The notes under the pieces were generated by a model. The model did not search any database, was not told the DNA's origin, and saw only the letters and a list, made by a program, of their open reading frames with translations. The position numbers were made by a program, and so were the translations under genes. From contig RCSZ01000016.1 in the NCBI GenBank assembly GCA_014898425.1, positions 310,001 through 374,000 of the forward strand: DNA of 64,000 nucleotides, read 5' to 3'. This stretch comes from Botryotinia globosa. Its lineage: Eukaryota; Ascomycota; Leotiomycetes; Helotiales; Sclerotiniaceae. Shown piece after piece: positions 1-12,563 of this stretch. Numbering within the stretch: the first letter of the stretch is position 1; each line of letters begins with the position of its first letter.

Positions 1-558
1 TCCAGCCTGCAGCCGGACTATTCGAAGAGGGTCACAAACTCCTCTTTTTTATTTCCACTTCAAACTTCAGAGATTCTGCATTTATGTACCTCTGGATTAT
101 ATAATGCGATATCGATAATTCGAGACCGTGGTCAAGGTGGAGTGGAGTGGAGAGATCTACTAGCTATTATTGATTCAAATGACTTGCCATCTCCCAAAAA
201 AATGCACAAGCCAAGATTGCGATGCATGCATGCACGCATACGTTCCAACTACATATGATCATGGACAGGCGAGACAGCTAACTACAATGTCAATTCTACA
301 GTAGCCGTAGATTCTACTACTTATGAAACCTCACTCAATATCAATCATATTCACATGTGAACTCATCAGACCGCTAAATCATCCCGTCTGTCATTGCAGT
401 TTGACGACTCAGTTATCTATGCCTCAAAAATGCCATCTATGTGCTCCCAGACTTCCTTAAACGCCTTCTGGCCGTAGCCACTCAGTAAAAGCTTCATCAT
501 AATTGGTTCCGCTTCGCGAATTTCTAAAACGCTCCTGTCAGACCCATCTACACATCCT
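1..558. other. 3' flank of the UBX gene, no gene seen
   Basis: AT-moderate DNA downstream of the minus-strand UBX-domain gene. A small reading frame overlapping its left edge is a shadow of that gene. It probably holds the 3' UTR and terminator of the UBX gene. I see no RNA gene or repeat. Confidence 0.5.
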
Positions 559-1966
559 CTAAACCCATTTTTGCACGGCTGTACCGCCTCTCTTAAATTC
601 TGACATTTCACCCAAGACTTGACTCTTCTCGGTATGCTCTTTGTTTGGGAAAGTGGTTGCAAGTACCCAAGCTCGCCCATTGCTATCGGCATTTGCTCTT
701 GCAATGAAGTCATATACATCGCCTACAGTTTGCGTAGTGTTGAACCGAGCTGGAAGACGAGTTCCGTTTGCCAACTGGAGTCTAAGGGTGAGTGTTGGTT
801 GTGATTCATCGACCTGAACTTCTGGGGTTGCTGTCGAGGCGATAGTAGCTGCAGGCGCTGGTGCGGATGCCGGTGGAGTGCTGGAGCCGCCCGGTGTAGG
901 GCTACCAAGTCTCTGGCCTGAGCCACCAAAAGGCTTGTAGACCTTGGGGGGAGCTTTGTAAGGTCCATCATGTTTGTGCAATTGAACATCAACTGGTTGG
1001 AGATGTCTGACATTCATCAAGTGCAGAGGAGCACGACCACTCTGTATTGCCTGGAGGTCTTGCGCGTTTGCCGGGTCATCGAATCGACGAAGTGGCCCAT
1101 CTTCAACACTGAAACCATCCTCCCAAAGGTGTAGAATTCTTGTCACAAGCTCGGAAGAAGCTGCAGGAGGATGGGGGTCAGGAATTACTTGAGAAGGAGC
1201 ATCATCGCCGCCGAGAGTTTGGCCACTGCCACGGAATCGAGATGGTGCGGCTGCGGCTGGTGCCGATGGCTCTCCAGTCTCCCTTGAAGAATTTCTGTAA
1301 TTTTAAGTAAGGATGTATTCTACAATTCTTTGAAAAGGGAAACTCACGCTTTGGCTTGCTTAAGAATATCACCAACAATCTTTCTCGCATCAGGTTTTCT
1401 CGAGGGATCTTGGACAGCTAATCCTGACTTTTCACCGCCAGCGAACAAGTCTCTTGGTTGTTCATCTGGCTCGTAATCTGGATCACTGTCATCGGCATCG
1501 TTCATACGATCCCCCTGGCTCGAAGATCCTTGATTTAGAGAGCCAAGAGTTGCGATGCCTCCACGTCCTCCAGCTCTCCCGGCTGTAGCAGCTGGTTTTG
1601 CAGGTTTCTTGCCATTATCGGGAGCAGGTCTGCCATCAAGTGTTCGGGGTCCAGTGTACGGTGACGGAGTTTCAGTTTGATCGTTGCCACCGACTGGTTC
1701 TGAGGCTCCTGTATTTCCTTCTTCTTGAGCAGTGAAGAATTCTGTCATAGCTGATGCATAGTCCCATTGATTTGCGGAGAGAAATTGTTGAGCCTAAAAT
1801 TTAAGAACATAAAGAGAGTCAGCGACATGAGATTAATCCTGATGGTCAAAAATATGATGATTTCGGAGTGTTTTTCCTGCGTCTATGAGCATACCTCTGA
1901 TGGGGAAGCATTGGTGATTGCGCAAAATTGAGAGATCAACTCATCATGATTACTGGTGTCTGCCAT
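559..1966 (-). CDS. SHP1: UBA-SEP-UBX protein, p47/Shp1-type Cdc48 (p97) cofactor
   Basis: Adaptor that recruits the AAA ATPase Cdc48/p97 to ubiquitinated substrates and membrane-fusion events in cytosol and nucleus (family knowledge). Three exons: 1966-1895, 1793-1348 and 1294-559, giving 417 aa. Introns 1894-1794 (GTATGC..TAG) and 1347-1295 (GTGAGT..CAG) keep frame. The N-terminus (MADTSNHDELISQF, with LSANQWDYASAM after the first intron) reads as a UBA domain over residues 1-45. The centre is Ser/Gly/Ala-rich, with a basic/acidic linker. The SEP domain lies around residues 220-300 (ILHLWEDGFSVEDGPLRRFD, then LHLMNVRHLQPVDVQL). The UBX domain is C-terminal (TLRLQLANGTRLPARFN, ending FKRGGTAVQKWV). 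The order UBA-SEP-UBX is that of p47/Shp1. ATG 1966 was chosen because it begins the UBA domain. It shares a 398-bp divergent promoter with MIM1. Confidence 0.93.
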
Positions 1967-2364
1967 GATTGTTTTGTAGTATTGAAGGTGACGGTCTTTG
2001 AGATAGGTAATTGACTAAATTATAGACTGGTTTTGAAGAAGGTTCAAGATTTCCTGTGAAAGTATAAAATATTTTGTAGCTTGACGGTGAAATGTTATAG
2101 AAAGAAACAAACCAACGAGGCAGCTTGGGATGACGTTCTTTTTTTGGCGGGGCTGAATCCTTCCACATTTATAAGAAAAATCGTCAAAGCTTCGGTCGGC
2201 ATTAGATTATCATGCTCCGTGGTACCAAAATTAAGGTAGGAAGCAACGACATTGTCAAGCCCCCGGATTCTTCAGCTCATCAGACATATCAATACCTACA
2301 ATTCAGAGATCTCACGCAAGAGAATTTATTGTGCTACTTGAAGTGATACTTTTCATTTCAAAAA
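1967..2364. promoter_or_regulatory. Divergent intergenic region between the UBX gene and MIM1
   Basis: The only DNA between two start codons on opposite strands (1966 minus, 2365 plus), so it must carry both promoters. It is AT-rich, with an A-rich stretch just before the MIM1 ATG. No specific factor site was identified with confidence. Confidence 0.6.
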
Positions 2365-2873
2365 ATGTCTTCAGAAGAGCAGCTCAACACTCTTGTTGAA
2401 TCCGGGATAACGATGCCCTCCGACTCAGAGCAATATTCTCGCAATGAAGATGAAACCTCTCCTTCACCACCTTCATCAGACTCTCCACAGATGATTCTTT
2501 ACTCTCCTCCTACAATTTGGGGATTACTTCGAGGTGCTGCAATCAATCTTGTGTTGCCATTTGTGAATGGACTTATGCTGGGATTTGGAGAGCTATTCGC
2601 CCATGAAGCTGCATTCAGGTTGGGATGGAGCAATACAAAGGTAAGACTGTTTTATTCTTCTTCTTTTGAGTTCAAAAGTACGCAATATACGCTGCGCATT
2701 GGAAAGACCGTGTATTATCTCGTTGCATTCGAAGGCTTGTGCTCATTACTTTATTTACATAGGTTTTCCCTCTCACACGAAGACCTGTAGGACCAGGGAT
2801 TGAAGTCAGAGATAGTCCAATTGAACGCAAGAGCAGAGAAGGCAACTTGGACGACCTGACAAGTTTGGAATGA
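2365..2873 (+). CDS. MIM1: Mitochondrial outer-membrane import/insertase protein Mim1
   Basis: Mim1 is the core of the MIM complex, which inserts alpha-helical proteins into the mitochondrial outer membrane and helps assemble TOM (family knowledge). Two exons: 2365-2640 and 2763-2873, 128 aa. The 122-nt intron (GTAAGA..ATAG) falls on a codon boundary after SNTK and restores VFPLTRRPVGPGIEV. The N-terminal 50 residues are Ser/Glu-rich and cytosolic in type. One hydrophobic helix follows (around residues 52-80: GLLRGAAINLVLPFVNGLML) and ends in GFGELFAHEAAFRLGW. The GxxxG-type glycine spacing (NGLMLGFG) matches that required for Mim1 self-association. Reading through the intron gives an unrelated tail. 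Short single-helix length fits the family. Confidence 0.9.
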
Positions 2874-3451
2874 AGGAGAGATCACATAAAACGAATACAA
2901 AATAATGGCGTTCAGAGTTGTGGCCAACTGTTTTCTGGAAAGAAGAGCAAACAGGGCATAGAGAGCATAGAGAGCATCTCAAGATCGGCAGATGCAGCAA
3001 ACTCAAGCAGATTTTGCAGAGCTACCGAGGAGATCGAACAACACATAGATGTGATTGTTGCCGGTTCATGGGAATCGTTCAAGAGGACTGGGTGAAATCT
3101 GATCGTACAATCAATCTATCCGTAGCCCATATCATAAAGTGCCACAAAGTCGTAAATTTACCACGCAGATATATCATTTCATGTACAGCACCTGGGCAAG
3201 CCCAAATCTCTAATTCTACGAGTGAATATCAAACGTTGGATTTCTTATTAGCTGGAGATCATTACTGTGGCTCGTAAGTGTGGTCGTTGTACCTAGGTAG
3301 GTACCTAGGTAGTGATAAACTGACCAGGAATGCACTAAAATGTTATCCATTTTATGCAGAGAGTTATGCGAGTCGCGATCAATAATTTTTGCGATACTCA
3401 ATCTTGACCGGCGAGGGGAAGAGATAGCCATCACCATCCACATATAATAAA
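2874..3451 (+). other. Intergenic region upstream of OXA1
   Basis: 578 bp between MIM1 and OXA1 on the same strand. It contains the MIM1 3' end and the OXA1 promoter. Overlapping CCTAGGTA motifs occur at about 3290-3312. Small reading frames here have no family features. No other element seen. Confidence 0.5.
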
Positions 3452-5021
3452 ATGATACCTAGCAGAGGGTTAAGGTGTTCGAACCAGGCGGTGGCCCTAG
3501 GTAGACGGCGGATTGAATCATATGGAATTAGACAGGTATTTGCTTTTCTCATAGCAGGACTAAGCACAAATGGAGCGTTGCTGATTTCTACAAGTTCTCT
3601 TCAAATGTACATCGACCCATTAGAAATAATACACATCTTTCGAATAAAGGCAACAGCACATTGTTTTCACAGTCAATTATTCGATCGTCCCTCTCAAAAC
3701 CCAATACCTTGCTTCGAAATGCCACATCCATACGTTTCGCATCAACCACACCCTCCGCCATACCTCCTGTGAATTCCTCAATCCCCTCCATCGAAACCTC
3801 CACACCCGAATTTAGACCTACCCCGCTCGATGTCACCCCGGATATCAATGCTGATATTCTTTCCGCGCCCGAACACATTGGTTACCTCCACTCTCTTGGT
3901 CTCGACTATGGATGGGGTCCCACAGCTGTCGTGGAATGGATGCTGGAGCATATCCACGTCCTTGCTGGAACTCCCTGGTGGGTATCTATCGGTCTTGCGG
4001 CTGCCGCATGGAGAATCATCTTGATCAAGCCCTTTTTCGATGCCGCAGAGAATGCATCTCGAATGGCTGCAATCAAAGAGTTTACCGCTCCGATCCAGGC
4101 TGAGATGATGGAGGCGAAAAAGAAAGGGGACGCAGCGGAGATGATGTTGCATAGAGCAGAATTACAGCGCATATATAAGCGCGCGGGAATTTCGATGTGG
4201 AAAAGTTTTGTGCCAGCAGTACAGATTTTCATTGGATACGGAACGTGGAAATTGTTGAGGCAGATGTCTGACGTACCTGTTCCGGGGCTCTTGGACGGAG
4301 GAATTTTGTGGTTCTACAATTTAAGTATCCCAGATCCTTATTTCTTATTGCCATTGGCTACAAGTGGAATCTTGCATGTCGTTTTGAAGGTAAGTTCAGG
4401 TTTTTACATTCTATTCTGCTGGTTTCCACCTCCTCGAACGCTACTCATGAAGAATTGACGAGCTAATTGGGGCCATAACAGAAAGGTGGAGAAACCGGTG
4501 TCAGTAATCTCACGCCCGGAATGTTGAATGCGATGCAATTGGGTATGCCTCTCCTCTCCATGATGTTCACAGCATATATGCCCGCTGCTGTTCAATTGTC
4601 GTTCTTGGTATCTTCCTCGTTCTCCTTTGGTCAAGCCGCAATTTTCCGCAACCCTAAGTTCCGATCTTGGACAAACATGACTCCTATTCCAACCCCGAAC
4701 CTATCAACACCCCAAAGTACCCTCAGAATGAGAGAGGTTCCAGGATCTGGGGGAGAGGCTACTCCCACAAAGAGATTCTCATTAGATGGCAGTTTGGGAA
4801 ATGTAATGGACGGATTCCAGAGCGCCAAGAAAGGTGTCATTGATATGGCAAAAGAAAGAAGAGCAAAATCGGATGATGCATCAGCAAAGGCTAGAGCTGC
4901 TGCTTATGAGGAGAGGAGAAAGAGAGAGATTGCAGAAGAACAAAATGCGAGACGGAGAGAAGAAAGAGAAAGAAGACAAATGGAGAAATCGGGGGGAAGA
5001 AAGAGGGGTAGAAGAGGATGA
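3452..5021 (+). CDS. OXA1: Mitochondrial inner-membrane insertase Oxa1
   Basis: Oxa1 inserts mitochondrially encoded and some imported proteins into the inner membrane (YidC/Oxa1/Alb3 family). Three exons: 3452-3535, 3595-4389 and 4482-5021, 472 aa. The large middle exon has no usable ATG at its start. The 59-nt intron 3536-3594 (GTATTT, branch CTGAT, CAAG) joins it in frame to a short first exon, MIPSRGLRCSNQAVALGRRR, an arginine-rich targeting presequence. Second intron 4390-4481 lies on a codon boundary. The hydrophobic core runs from about residue 150 to 350, with HIHVLAGTPWWVSIGLAAAA, the basic matrix loop (MEAKKKGDAAEMMLHRAELQ), SFVPAVQIFIGYGTW, LPLATSGILHVVLK and the last helix YMPAAVQLSFLVSSSFS. 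The C-terminal 60 residues are a Lys/Arg/Glu-rich coiled-coil-like tail, the ribosome-binding tail known in Oxa1. It follows MIM1 on the same strand. Confidence 0.93.
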
Positions 5022-8000
5022 ACAAGCACAGCATACCGGGCCATGTTGATCAACTTTTAGATCGTGGTGGGTAAACTTCACCAGTGTGATGATGAATGCG
5101 TCAATGTAAATTACGTTACAAAACGTTTGCAAATTGATTGGACTGGGGGGTTTCTCTGCTGATGCCACAGCATTTGTATCTATGTATCAAAATGGCAGCA
5201 ACTAAAGGATAGCAAAGTGGTACGGGTTAGTCTTGAACTTGTATGTACATCAGAAAATCTACGCATATCAGACTTCTAGAACACGGTCTAAGTCTAGTTC
5301 GAATGTGGCGTTTGCCGTCGATCAATTATCTTGCGATAGATACTGTTGATATATTGTTGTGACAAGAAGGGACATCATATGTCTCTATGCACGCGTTGAT
5401 AAAGTACATACGTGAATCAGAGAACAAAGTAAAGCACTTTCCCAAGGGCCTACAGCATGAAATTCCTACTCATGATGACCTCGGGACTGATGATTTGGAA
5501 CTGCCCGCGTGAGATAGATAAAGCTTGTGAATATGTACTGAATAGAAGGTAAAAGGGTGATATTCTTCTGATGGATTTCAAAACTCGAAGAGTAATATTT
5601 GGACGAGTACTGTATGGCGGGATAGCTAGATGAGAAATAGGGGCTGGAGAAAGGAGGCAGGGTGAAGAGAAGATAGAGTGAAGAGAAGAGAAGAGAAGAA
5701 GGCTATTGCGTCTCGAGAAAGGACTATCAGTAGCGCATCAACAATACGGGTACCATCCTCACTTTGTCAGATGATTCTTCAAGTACAAATCTGAATTTGA
5801 ATACCTACCTACTCATAGAAGCTTACTATTCTTGTCTGCAACTTGAACATCCGAAGCGAGACGATGTTTGCTTTGAATTTCCAGGGGATTATTCGGATAT
5901 GGAACGGGTTCCGATAGAGATATCACACCTATTTGCACTCTGCATCTTGATTGGGAATCTGTTTCTGGCCATTTTGATATGTAAGTACGAATTCCAAGCA
6001 AGTATTTTGCTGGAGCTCACATTGGCTCTATTTGGGTAGTGTTAGATGGTTTCTTTGTGTTTGAGATTAGGGGCAATAGAGTTATGGCTCTTTAAGATAA
6101 TATTGAGCAATAGTATGATTTAGCCGTATTTATTTGGGTTTGTTTCTATTTTGTGGGTGACATGTAAGCAACCTGTCTCATTCACCAGCTGTATCCATAA
6201 TCTTCAGTTTGATAGAACAGCATGTGAAGAAGGTTGACCTGAGATTCTCGTGTGTCTTCGGGTCAGTAAATCAAGGCGAAACAATTCTTAGTTTAATCCT
6301 CACTTTATCAACAGAGCCTAAAGAGACGAGGTAACCTGAGTGTGAGGCGAAACTGAAATTTACTGAAAATGAACTTCTAGTTCCGCGTTGCTTTGATGGG
6401 GGTGCGAAGATTGACGGGATATCTATAATCGTAGGTTTGAGGTTTCAGGGGAGCGTAAACGAAAGGACGTATGAATAGGTAGAATCGAAATGAGAATGCA
6501 GGATGCGGAATAAATGACACACTTGATGGTAAATTTACATTGTATGACTTGATATCAATAAAATCGTGATCACGGCTGGGTGAATAACTTCATGATCGAG
6601 GCAGGTTGTTTGCTTGTAAGCTTACCATGTTGTGAGTGACATGAATGGCAGATCGCTGTCTACGCATCATTCGTTTTCGGCAATTCAAATCTCTCATCTA
6701 CGTTCACATACTACCTCATCCAATCTTCTCCTCCTTTTCAACGGATTTCCATGTTCATTGTATTGCAATCTCAGTAATCTCCACTCGAGGGAAGATGGAA
6801 CAAGTATTGTAATCACTGGTGAAATTCCGCGGAAGGGGCGCGTTCCGTATGAGAGACTACGTGAAAGTTCCAAGATTCAACACACACTCACTATGTGTAG
6901 TCTCTTAACCGTGGCCGAGCTAAGCTCTTGGAGGTATAGCCTCCAGAGAGCACGTGGACATATCTTTTGCTTCACCTTCCCACCCATATCATCTAATAGA
7001 CTACGAAGTTTACATGATTGTATGGCGTCCTAACTTGAAGTTCCCTCGTCTAAAGAGCAAAGCATCAATGCTGCAGTGGCACACCATAATCTGCACGACG
7101 AACTCAATAATTCGATAGTATCAAAGCTAAATTACCAGACGATAGCTTGAAAGACCTGGATCTGGATATTGTGACGGTGGTCTTCATTCTTTGAGTGCCT
7201 GGGGTCGTTATGTGATATCATTCATAGCTCTGATATGATATCCAGACATGATACATATTATGATATGATTTGACAGTGTACTTTTCTGTGAAAGTAAATA
7301 TTACTGCAAATCTCCAGCCACCTCGAGCTGTCCCTTGCGAGGGAGAACTAGCGCAATGACAGTATGATTTTCGGTTCTGTCTTTCAGGGGCATCAATTGT
7401 GTAACCCGGGGCATGAGGGAATAGTGGGGATGAAGTGAAGGTATTTCTCCATCCTTGTTTCAGCTAGTGTTTGCATTGCAGATGCAGAGCACATACCCTA
7501 ATCATTCGCGATTCCATTTCCAAGGAGGAGCGGTGTTTATAATTGACGCAAGAGCATCAATTTCTAATATTGATAGCTGACTGATATGGGAAATTGCCAT
7601 CCAAGGGACTAGATGTGCAGCTCAAGCCTCATGAATATCTACCAACAACGATACTCTTGTTGACGAAGGTGTCAAGAGGCCTGCCAAGAATTGTGCTTCC
7701 CGATAGAAGGGTCCCAAACTACTAGAAGGAATCCACTTGCACCCTGGGCCTGATAGTGTGAAGGTATAAGGTCATAATTGAATACTACATCTATGTGTGT
7801 ACAACAATGACTTATACCACTCATGAATGATACCTGAGCTGACCCTTGAATTTTCTAGCATTGGGGTATTTGAAATGAGAGGCTTGAACTTTTCTGCACT
7901 TCCTCTGTTGAAGTCCGCAACGTCCGGTAGACCAATTCCTTAACGGCAGGTCGGAATTATGCGAATCCAAAAATGGCATCGATCTCCTACAATCTACCCA

Positions 8001-10799
8001 ATGGGTATCAACTTTCAAGGTACTGCGAAGGGCGAGTCTTTAAGAACTTGGGAGATGCTAGGCGAACGCCGTCCGCACTTCCGGTCTGGAAAATATAGCA
8101 AGATTGACATTGAAGGGCCCTTACCACGAGGTCGGGAACTTAATGTTTGTATATGCAAGGAGAGAAAACCATATTTTAATTTCCATCCTGGTGGAGTTTG
8201 ATAGCAGCTTCTTAGTCGATAAGAGGAGGTGGGGCTAATTGGGTCTGCTAGTTATCATTCATCAAGATTCAAAAGGGGGGGGCGGCCCCAAGCCGTATCA
8301 AGACGCATTCGGCGTCTGCTAAGTCTCAAGTAGACGTAGTACAGATCAGTGCATTGAGATGATTTTCTAGAACTTAGAAGCTCGTGGTATATGCTGCCAA
8401 AATCTCCGAACTCGAAGGACGCGTATTGAAGCCCCCGCGAGCCGTGTCGTGGAAGCTTTCTCTCGGAGCTTTTGCAAAGAGCAAAGATGTCTGATTGTAT
8501 TGTAGCACATATGGAAAAGCACCCAGGGGATATATCCCATGTATCAAACAGTTGGTTACACATTCTTCAAAACTGGGCCCTGAAGAGCAAGTATAGTAAG
8601 AGTGTTAATGTGGACTTCCCAACCCGATCATGACACACATTTGAAAGAGCTAATATACTGTATTATATTTCCGGATTCCCTCATTGAAGTTATCGCCGAA
8701 GCGTGACAGCAAATGGGTGAAACATATTAATACATTAATATGCAATGTGTATGAAGAAACCTAATTTGGAGATGTGGATAGGTTGCCTCGGTTGTTCGGC
8801 CCATGGTTACATCAGACGAATTACAAACAGACGATCATGTCGGGAGCGCACCAGCGGGAAAAAAAAAGACGAAAAATTGCCCGTTTCTGCTTCCTTTCTA
8901 CATACTTCGCACGTAGGATCTGCTGGTGGTTCAATCAACCCCTGTTTTCACTGCAATAAAGAAGCGAAAACTCTGTCTCCAGATTTTCTCTCACTGGCTG
9001 AACTACAAGGTTGGCATTTTGTGGCTGCAACTGGATTCGGAAAATATTCGCACCGGTTCTATTGATACAAGAGATAATATCAAAGCAATACCTAGGATTT
9101 GAAAGATCTACTGCTCAAATAACTGAGACTCGTTCAGCCCAAGAGGAGGGATGGATATGTTGTTATCAGCCTCCAGAATCTTCAAGTATGTGTGTAAAAT
9201 CTTCAGACGGCGAAGATACCCAGCCAGGTAAGTTGGAAATCATGGAAACGAACCGAACCGAACCAAATCTCGTATTTACCTATATCCACTCAAAACGCGG
9301 ATTAGATCGGAAATAGGATCTGGGCAGCGGATAATACCCCGATCCGCAGGGGCAAATTTGAAATGTATTCGTAGGGGTTCACGCAAATTTTCATGTCGAC
9401 GATACATTGTGGCGGCATGGCAGTTGTCACTCAGTAGGTCTCCCGTTTCCCGTGGGCAACAACCGTGCGATGCCCATACAATGGCCAAGAGTCGATGGAG
9501 TCGAGAGAATACTCCAGACATGAGGAGAGGAGTAGATGTTCGATTGGATCACCGCAACAAAGCGCGTATCACATCGCCTATAGGACATCCCAAATCTTAT
9601 TTGAGTCTCGATACTGATAGACTGATGAGTTCCTTGGAGCGACGGAATAATTTAGCTTCCGCATTAGGATATTGGTAATCACGTACAGCACTTTCACAGG
9701 CTAATCCCAGGAATTGATCAACCAAGCAGAAAACAAATGCCGTGCAAAGTAGCTGAGTTGATCTCTTGCCCTGTTGTGTTCTATCAGAAAGCTTAAAGGC
9801 TTGCCAGTTGGATCAATCCAGTAATGATGTGGCATACTAAGTAAGCATCTCTATCGGATTGCATCGAAGATTATGAAAACAGGAGAGCAGTTGATATGAT
9901 CCAGCAAGAACAGTCAGCTTTTGATTTTGATGAGCAAACCCTGGTCTGATCATTACACAATTCCGTGACAGTTCAAGCTAAGACTTATTACATCTGGGTC
10001 CCGGTTCAATCAGTCTGGTACCTTGAGCCTAGGTAGGCAAACTCCCTTGATCCCTACATTTGGATACAATTACATTTGGAGGTCACGCATATGAACTTCC
10101 GAAAGCGTCACTCAATGGTGGCTGATGATTTCAGCATCTAGTTAAGTAGCTTAGGTATTGACAGGTGGAACAACCTTGACTAGCCTCGACAAGAACGTTG
10201 GCAGCACACTATCTATTTGCATAGGACTTGGGATCAGCGTATCAGATTGTCAAATCCGTATCCAGTGCTGATACCTAGTAAGTATTACTACATGTCACTA
10301 CCTATACAGTGACACCAACAGAATCTAAGAACGGCATTGTCTCCCTGTTTGGGACGTCTCCGATGATTAAATGGTAAACTTCTCAACGCTTTGATGATCA
10401 CGCCTTGCTCTCCCGTCTTTCCATGCACAATACCAGATCTACTTTTCCAAATCCACTCTGGGGCAAAGTGACCGAGATTCTAGATGTATACCTGAACTTC
10501 ATTTACATACCTGGTACCTTGCGTTGAAAGGATATGAATGCTTCAAATGTGGTCGTGGGTCCCCCGAATCGAAGGGCTACACAAATAAAATTCATTCTTT
10601 TGGGTCCTGTACTCTCGAGGGGTTCATTTGAATTTGCCAGACGCATATTATCTACTAGCCTTTGCCCACATTAAGGGTCGAGTTTTGACGTTCATCCCGT
10701 CGTTGTGTTCGTGAAGAAATTGGGGAAATTCCTGGAGGTCACATTAGCTGCCAGTGCCACTATCAACACAACTGGTTATTGCTACTGCCAACTGGAAAA
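5022..10799. other. 5.8-kb gene-poor region
   Basis: No reading frame here looks coding: candidates are under about 135 codons, have no family features, and I could not extend them with convincing splice sites. A GA-rich stretch of AAGAG-type repeats lies near 5640-5702. The 8240-8560 minus-strand frame (102 codons) was examined and has no recognisable motif. Base composition is ordinary rather than AT-saturated, so this does not look like RIP-degraded repeat. It may hold long UTRs, non-coding RNA or gene remnants too decayed to see. Confidence 0.5.
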
Positions 10800-12563
10800 A
10801 TGGAGTCTTTGGAGATATCGGTACGGGCGGAGTCACATGCGGATAGAGGGCCACAGATCCAAGGAGTCGTGATACTGTTTATTGTGTTGACTACACTGTC
10901 CGTTTGGATGCGAACATATTGCCGAGCGGTCGTTATCAAAAGTTTTGGTTGGGATGATACACTTGCTGTTATTGCTTGGGTTAGTTTTCTCTTTCGTTCT
11001 CATATGCTTGAAACGACTATGAAGCGTTCTGCTTGCTAACTGGGTTTTCAAAAGGCATTTTTTATGGTATATTCTACATTCGCCCTCTCAGCTGTAACTT
11101 ATGGAAGTGGTAAACATATTTGGGACATTCCAACTGAAGATGTCCCAATCGGTCTCAAGGTAATCCAATCTTTCAATTCTTACTTGGTTATAATGTGGTC
11201 CCTCTTTTCCATGCCAACAGATCAAGCCTTCAGCATCGTATACGAAAACAACAATGAGACCTCTTTGTTTTGAGAATGTTCACATAACAAAGATATCCCT
11301 AACTCCTACGCTCACTTGACTTGGTCTCTTTTGAAATGGCAATGTTCCCCCAGTTGAGCTTTTTCTGACATGTCATCAGTATTGGTGGCTATGCGAACCC
11401 GTCTACGTCGTCTCCAACATGGCCCTCAAGCTTTCTATTGCAGTATTCCTCCTGCGCCTTTCAAACGTACCACTGCATCGCTACATCATTCTTGGTACTC
11501 TTGTGTTGTGTGAAGTCGGTGGCATCTTTTACTTTCTTGTCTTCATCTTTCAATGTCAGCCTTCGAACTATTTCTGGACCAAGTACACGAATGGAACAGG
11601 AAAGTGTATCGATGCCAATGTTCCGGTCGATGCGGGATATGCATATAGCGCTATAACTTGCGCCACGGACTGGATTTTGAGCTTGATCCCGATATGGGTG
11701 GTGTGGACTCTTCAGATGACACCTAGAGATAAGATCAGTGTGGCAATTATTCTGTCCATGGGTGCTATGTACGTGCTTTCACTCCTCATTATCACACCAA
11801 GCCTAGCTTTCACTCATGGCTCTGGAGGTTTAGCATGAAACTTACATGCTTATCATACAGTGCCTCTACCGCCACCATAGTTCGCATTCCATACCTTCAC
11901 GATCTTTCAAATATAGCCGATTTCCTCTGGGCAACAGTCGATGTAGCTATCTGGTCAACTGTCGAAACAGGAATCGGCATTACGGCCTGCTCAGTCGCTA
12001 CTCTACGCCCTCTCTTTCGCAATTTCTTTGCACGCACCAGGCTTTTTGGTAGCTCGACTAAAGGTCTTAGTAACCCAAGTAAAGCTTGGGGTGTTTATGG
12101 AGATGCTAAAAGCGGTGGATACGTCAAGCAAAAAAGCCAGAATGCAAATTTGGGAGGCTCGAGATTGGCCAGCTTGGGGAGGGATACCGACGATTGTAAA
12201 CTAAGAGACGACATTCCTTTGCATTCGGGTGTCACAACAACAATTGCAACAGGGAAGCAGAACGCTACCAGCGATATTTACGAATTTTCTTCGGATGAAC
12301 AATCGCAGCATCAAGATGATGTGAAACTGCACGAGATCGATTTAGAACTTGGATACCCTCGGGGGAAGCCACACAGCAAGCGTATATCCAAGCATGTGGG
12401 CAAACTCAGTGGAGGAAGGGGAACAAATCGAGATACGAGCGATTCGAGAAGTCTGAGTAGCGAAGAGGACTCTGTTTGGGGAATGGGCATCACGAAGACG
12501 ACCAATACCAAAATCAGCAGTGTTCGTATGAGTAAAATAAATGGGGGCAAAGGATCGTCATAA
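10800..12563 (+). CDS. PTH11-like / fungal rhodopsin-domain integral membrane protein
   Basis: Seven-helix plasma-membrane protein of the large fungal 'integral membrane protein' (rhodopsin-domain, PTH11-related) family. Some members act as G-protein-coupled sensors; the function of this one is unknown. Four exons: 10800-10979, 11055-11159, 11380-11768 and 11861-12563, 458 aa. Intron ends GTTAGT/AAAG, GTAATC/CAG and GTACGT/ACAG keep frame. Recognisable pieces in order: VVILFIVLTTLSVWMRTYCR, FGWDDTLAVIAW (the family's F-x-x-D-D motif), YGSGKHIWDI, WWLCEPVYVVSNMALKLSI, FQCQPSNYFW followed by a conserved Cys, DWILSLIPIWVVW, RIPYL and VETGIGITACSVATLRPLF. The hydrophilic Ser/Lys-rich tail from about residue 300 is cytoplasmic in type. 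No CFEM cysteine domain precedes the helices. ATG 10800 gives a short extracellular N-terminus. Confidence 0.88.

Noticed and set aside
5764..6039. 91-codon frame with a hydrophobic C-terminal segment
   Set aside because: It starts at TTG, the hydrophobic part arises in AT-rich DNA, and no splice or family support exists.
8255..8563. 102-codon minus-strand reading frame in the gene-poor region
   Set aside because: No domain, no splice extension and no codon pattern resembling neighbours; likely chance.
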